NCBI GenBank assembly: GCA_965237895.1
Contig: CBDEGR010000002.1
Span: forward strand, 930,001-994,000
Length of the DNA: 64,000 nucleotides
Reading direction: 5' to 3'
From: CBDEGR01 sp965237895
GTDB lineage: Bacteria > Acidobacteriota > Terriglobia > UBA7540 > JAPUME01
The translations under genes were made by a program, and so were the position numbers. Under the pieces are notes generated by a model. That model did no database searches, was not told the origin of the DNA, and saw only the letters and a list, made by a program, of their open reading frames with translations. Shown piece by piece: positions 63,087 to 64,000 of this stretch. How positions within the stretch are numbered: the first letter of the stretch is position 1; each line of letters starts with the position of its first letter.

Positions 63087-64000
63087 ATGGAAGCAATTGC
63101 CGCAGCCGCAGGCTGCCTCATTACCTACTTTATTGGCTACCGTCTCTACGGGCGGTATTTAGGACGCAAAATTTTCGAGCTGGACCCCACGCGTTCGACC
63201 CCGGCGCACGAGCTGCGCGATGATATTGACTATATCCCGACGCGGAAGTACATCCTGTTCGGGCACCACTACGCCTCGATTACCGGCCTCTCGCCGATGC
63301 TCGGCCCAGCGATTGCCGTCATCTGGGGCTGGCTGCCCGGTATGTTGTGGGTCGTGCTGGGGACGCTGTTCATCGGTGCGGTGCACGACTTCGGGGCTTT
63401 GGTGGTTTCCATGCGCGCCCGGGGGTTGAGCATCGGCAAGGTCGCTGAGGGTATCATCGGCCCGCGCGCGAAGAGCCTCTTTCACATCCTGATCTTTTTC
63501 CTCGTCTCGCTGGCCATGGGCGTCTTCGTCTACATTTGTTCCAGGCTGTTTACGGATGAGTTCTACCCGCAGGCCGTGGTACCGACGTTCACCCTGATGG
63601 GGATTGCGATGGGCATCGGGTGGTTCATCTACCGGCGGTCGGGCCCGGTGGGCGCCGCCACGGCGGTGGGATTTGTCCTGATGCTGCTGGCGCTACTAGC
63701 CGGGTTGGCTTGGCAGCCCGAGGGCATCTCTTCGGAGACGTGGAGCTACGTGCTGCTCGGGTATGCCTTCTGCGCCTCGGTGTTGCCCGTCTGGCTGCTC
63801 TTGCAGCCTCGGGACTACATCAACTCTCTGCTGCTCTACCTGGGGTTGGCCAGTGCCTACCTCGGCTTCTTTCTGCTGCGGCCAACATTCATGGCCCCGG
63901 CCGTTGATCTTCACCCGGCTGAGGCTCCTCCGATTTTCCCCTTTGTTTTTATCGTGATTGCTTGCGGCGCCATATCCGGTTTCCACGGGCTGGTCTCCTC
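63087..64000 (+). CDS. cstA: Carbon starvation protein CstA family, cut by window end
   Basis: 305 codons of the N-terminal part, the rest outside the window. Multi-pass membrane protein: YFIGYRLYGRYLGRKIF, HELRDDIDYIPTRKYILFGHHYASITGLSPMLGPAIAVIWGWLPG and VLLGYAFCASVLPVWLLLQPRDYIN, the CstA core (peptide or pyruvate transport). GGAGGG about 13 nt before ATG 63087; the in-frame ATG 63060 is an alternative. Confidence 0.9.
   Translation, partial: MEAIAAAAGCLITYFIGYRLYGRYLGRKIFELDPTRSTPAHELRDDIDYIPTRKYILFGHHYASITGLSPMLGPAIAVIWGWLPGMLWVVLGTLFIGAVHDFGALVVSMRARGLSIGKVAEGIIGPRAKSLFHILIFFLVSLAMGVFVYICSRLFTDEFYPQAVVPTFTLMGIAMGIGWFIYRRSGPVGAATAVGFVLMLLALLAGLAWQPEGISSETWSYVLLGYAFCASVLPVWLLLQPRDYINSLLLYLGLASAYLGFFLLRPTFMAPAVDLHPAEAPPIFPFVFIVIACGAISGFHGLVS

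Noticed and set aside
1..64000. CRISPR array
   Set aside because: No regularly spaced direct repeats of 24-40 bp with spacers were seen; the four-copy repeat is kilobases apart.

Overview
The window looks like a chromosome segment from an uncultured member of the Acidobacteriota. The pointers are a VWFA-related lipoprotein-like protein of the type typical of acidobacteria (34662-35654), a glycine-rich TonB-type energy transducer, two cytochrome c/DUF1549/DUF1553 plus DUF1501 modules of the kind common in Acidobacteria, Planctomycetes and Verrucomicrobia, a futalosine-pathway menaquinone gene (mqnD), thyX instead of thyA, and short palindromic intergenic repeats. Placement below phylum is not possible from sequence inspection alone.

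Region 1 (1 to about 28.6 kb) is accessory DNA. It opens with an IS1595-family element carrying a methyltransferase-nuclease fusion. Then come two inverted copies of a 2-kb block with a secreted glycosidase-like gene, a broken FG-GAP/VCBS propeller gene, and a dense set of gene fragments (IS256, IS3, IS110, SelA-like, glycerate kinase, Sel1, PhyH, lactonase). Four copies of a ~60-70 bp repeat sit where fragments meet intact genes. Intact genes here include a sialidase-like protein, a DUF6807 lipoprotein, a GNAT acetyltransferase, a PSD1/DUF1501 pair, a sodium:solute symporter and a fuconolactonase-like amidohydrolase. The region ends with tRNA-Gln(CUG) and a complete IS1-type element (26149-28576) with 20-bp inverted repeats and 8-bp target duplications, carrying a ClpP/SDH-like serine protease and two small genes.

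Region 2 (28.6-46.3 kb) is mostly housekeeping: TonB, ileS-lspA-rluD, a VWFA protein, fabI, a nitrilase-family amidase, lgt-pgsA, mqnD and a MetE split into two genes. It is interrupted by a second complete IS1595-family element (40454-43219), whose 27-bp inverted repeats and 8-bp target duplication (GCGAAGCT) can be read directly; it carries five small cargo ORFs including a DUF6941 protein.

Region 3 (46.3-64 kb) holds a four-gene operon DUF1501-DUF1549/1553-WD40-PPC, then a System I cytochrome c maturation cluster (ccmE, F, H, two accessory genes, ccmA, B, C, D) in which CcmE has the CxxxY heme-binding variant. thyX, rpmE and a cstA cut by the window edge follow. The predicted c-type heme motifs in the two PSCyt modules are plausible clients of the maturation cluster.

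The strongest candidates for something undescribed are the three transposable elements with cargo that is not needed for transposition, especially the IS1-type element with the protease and the IS1595-type element with five cargo ORFs.
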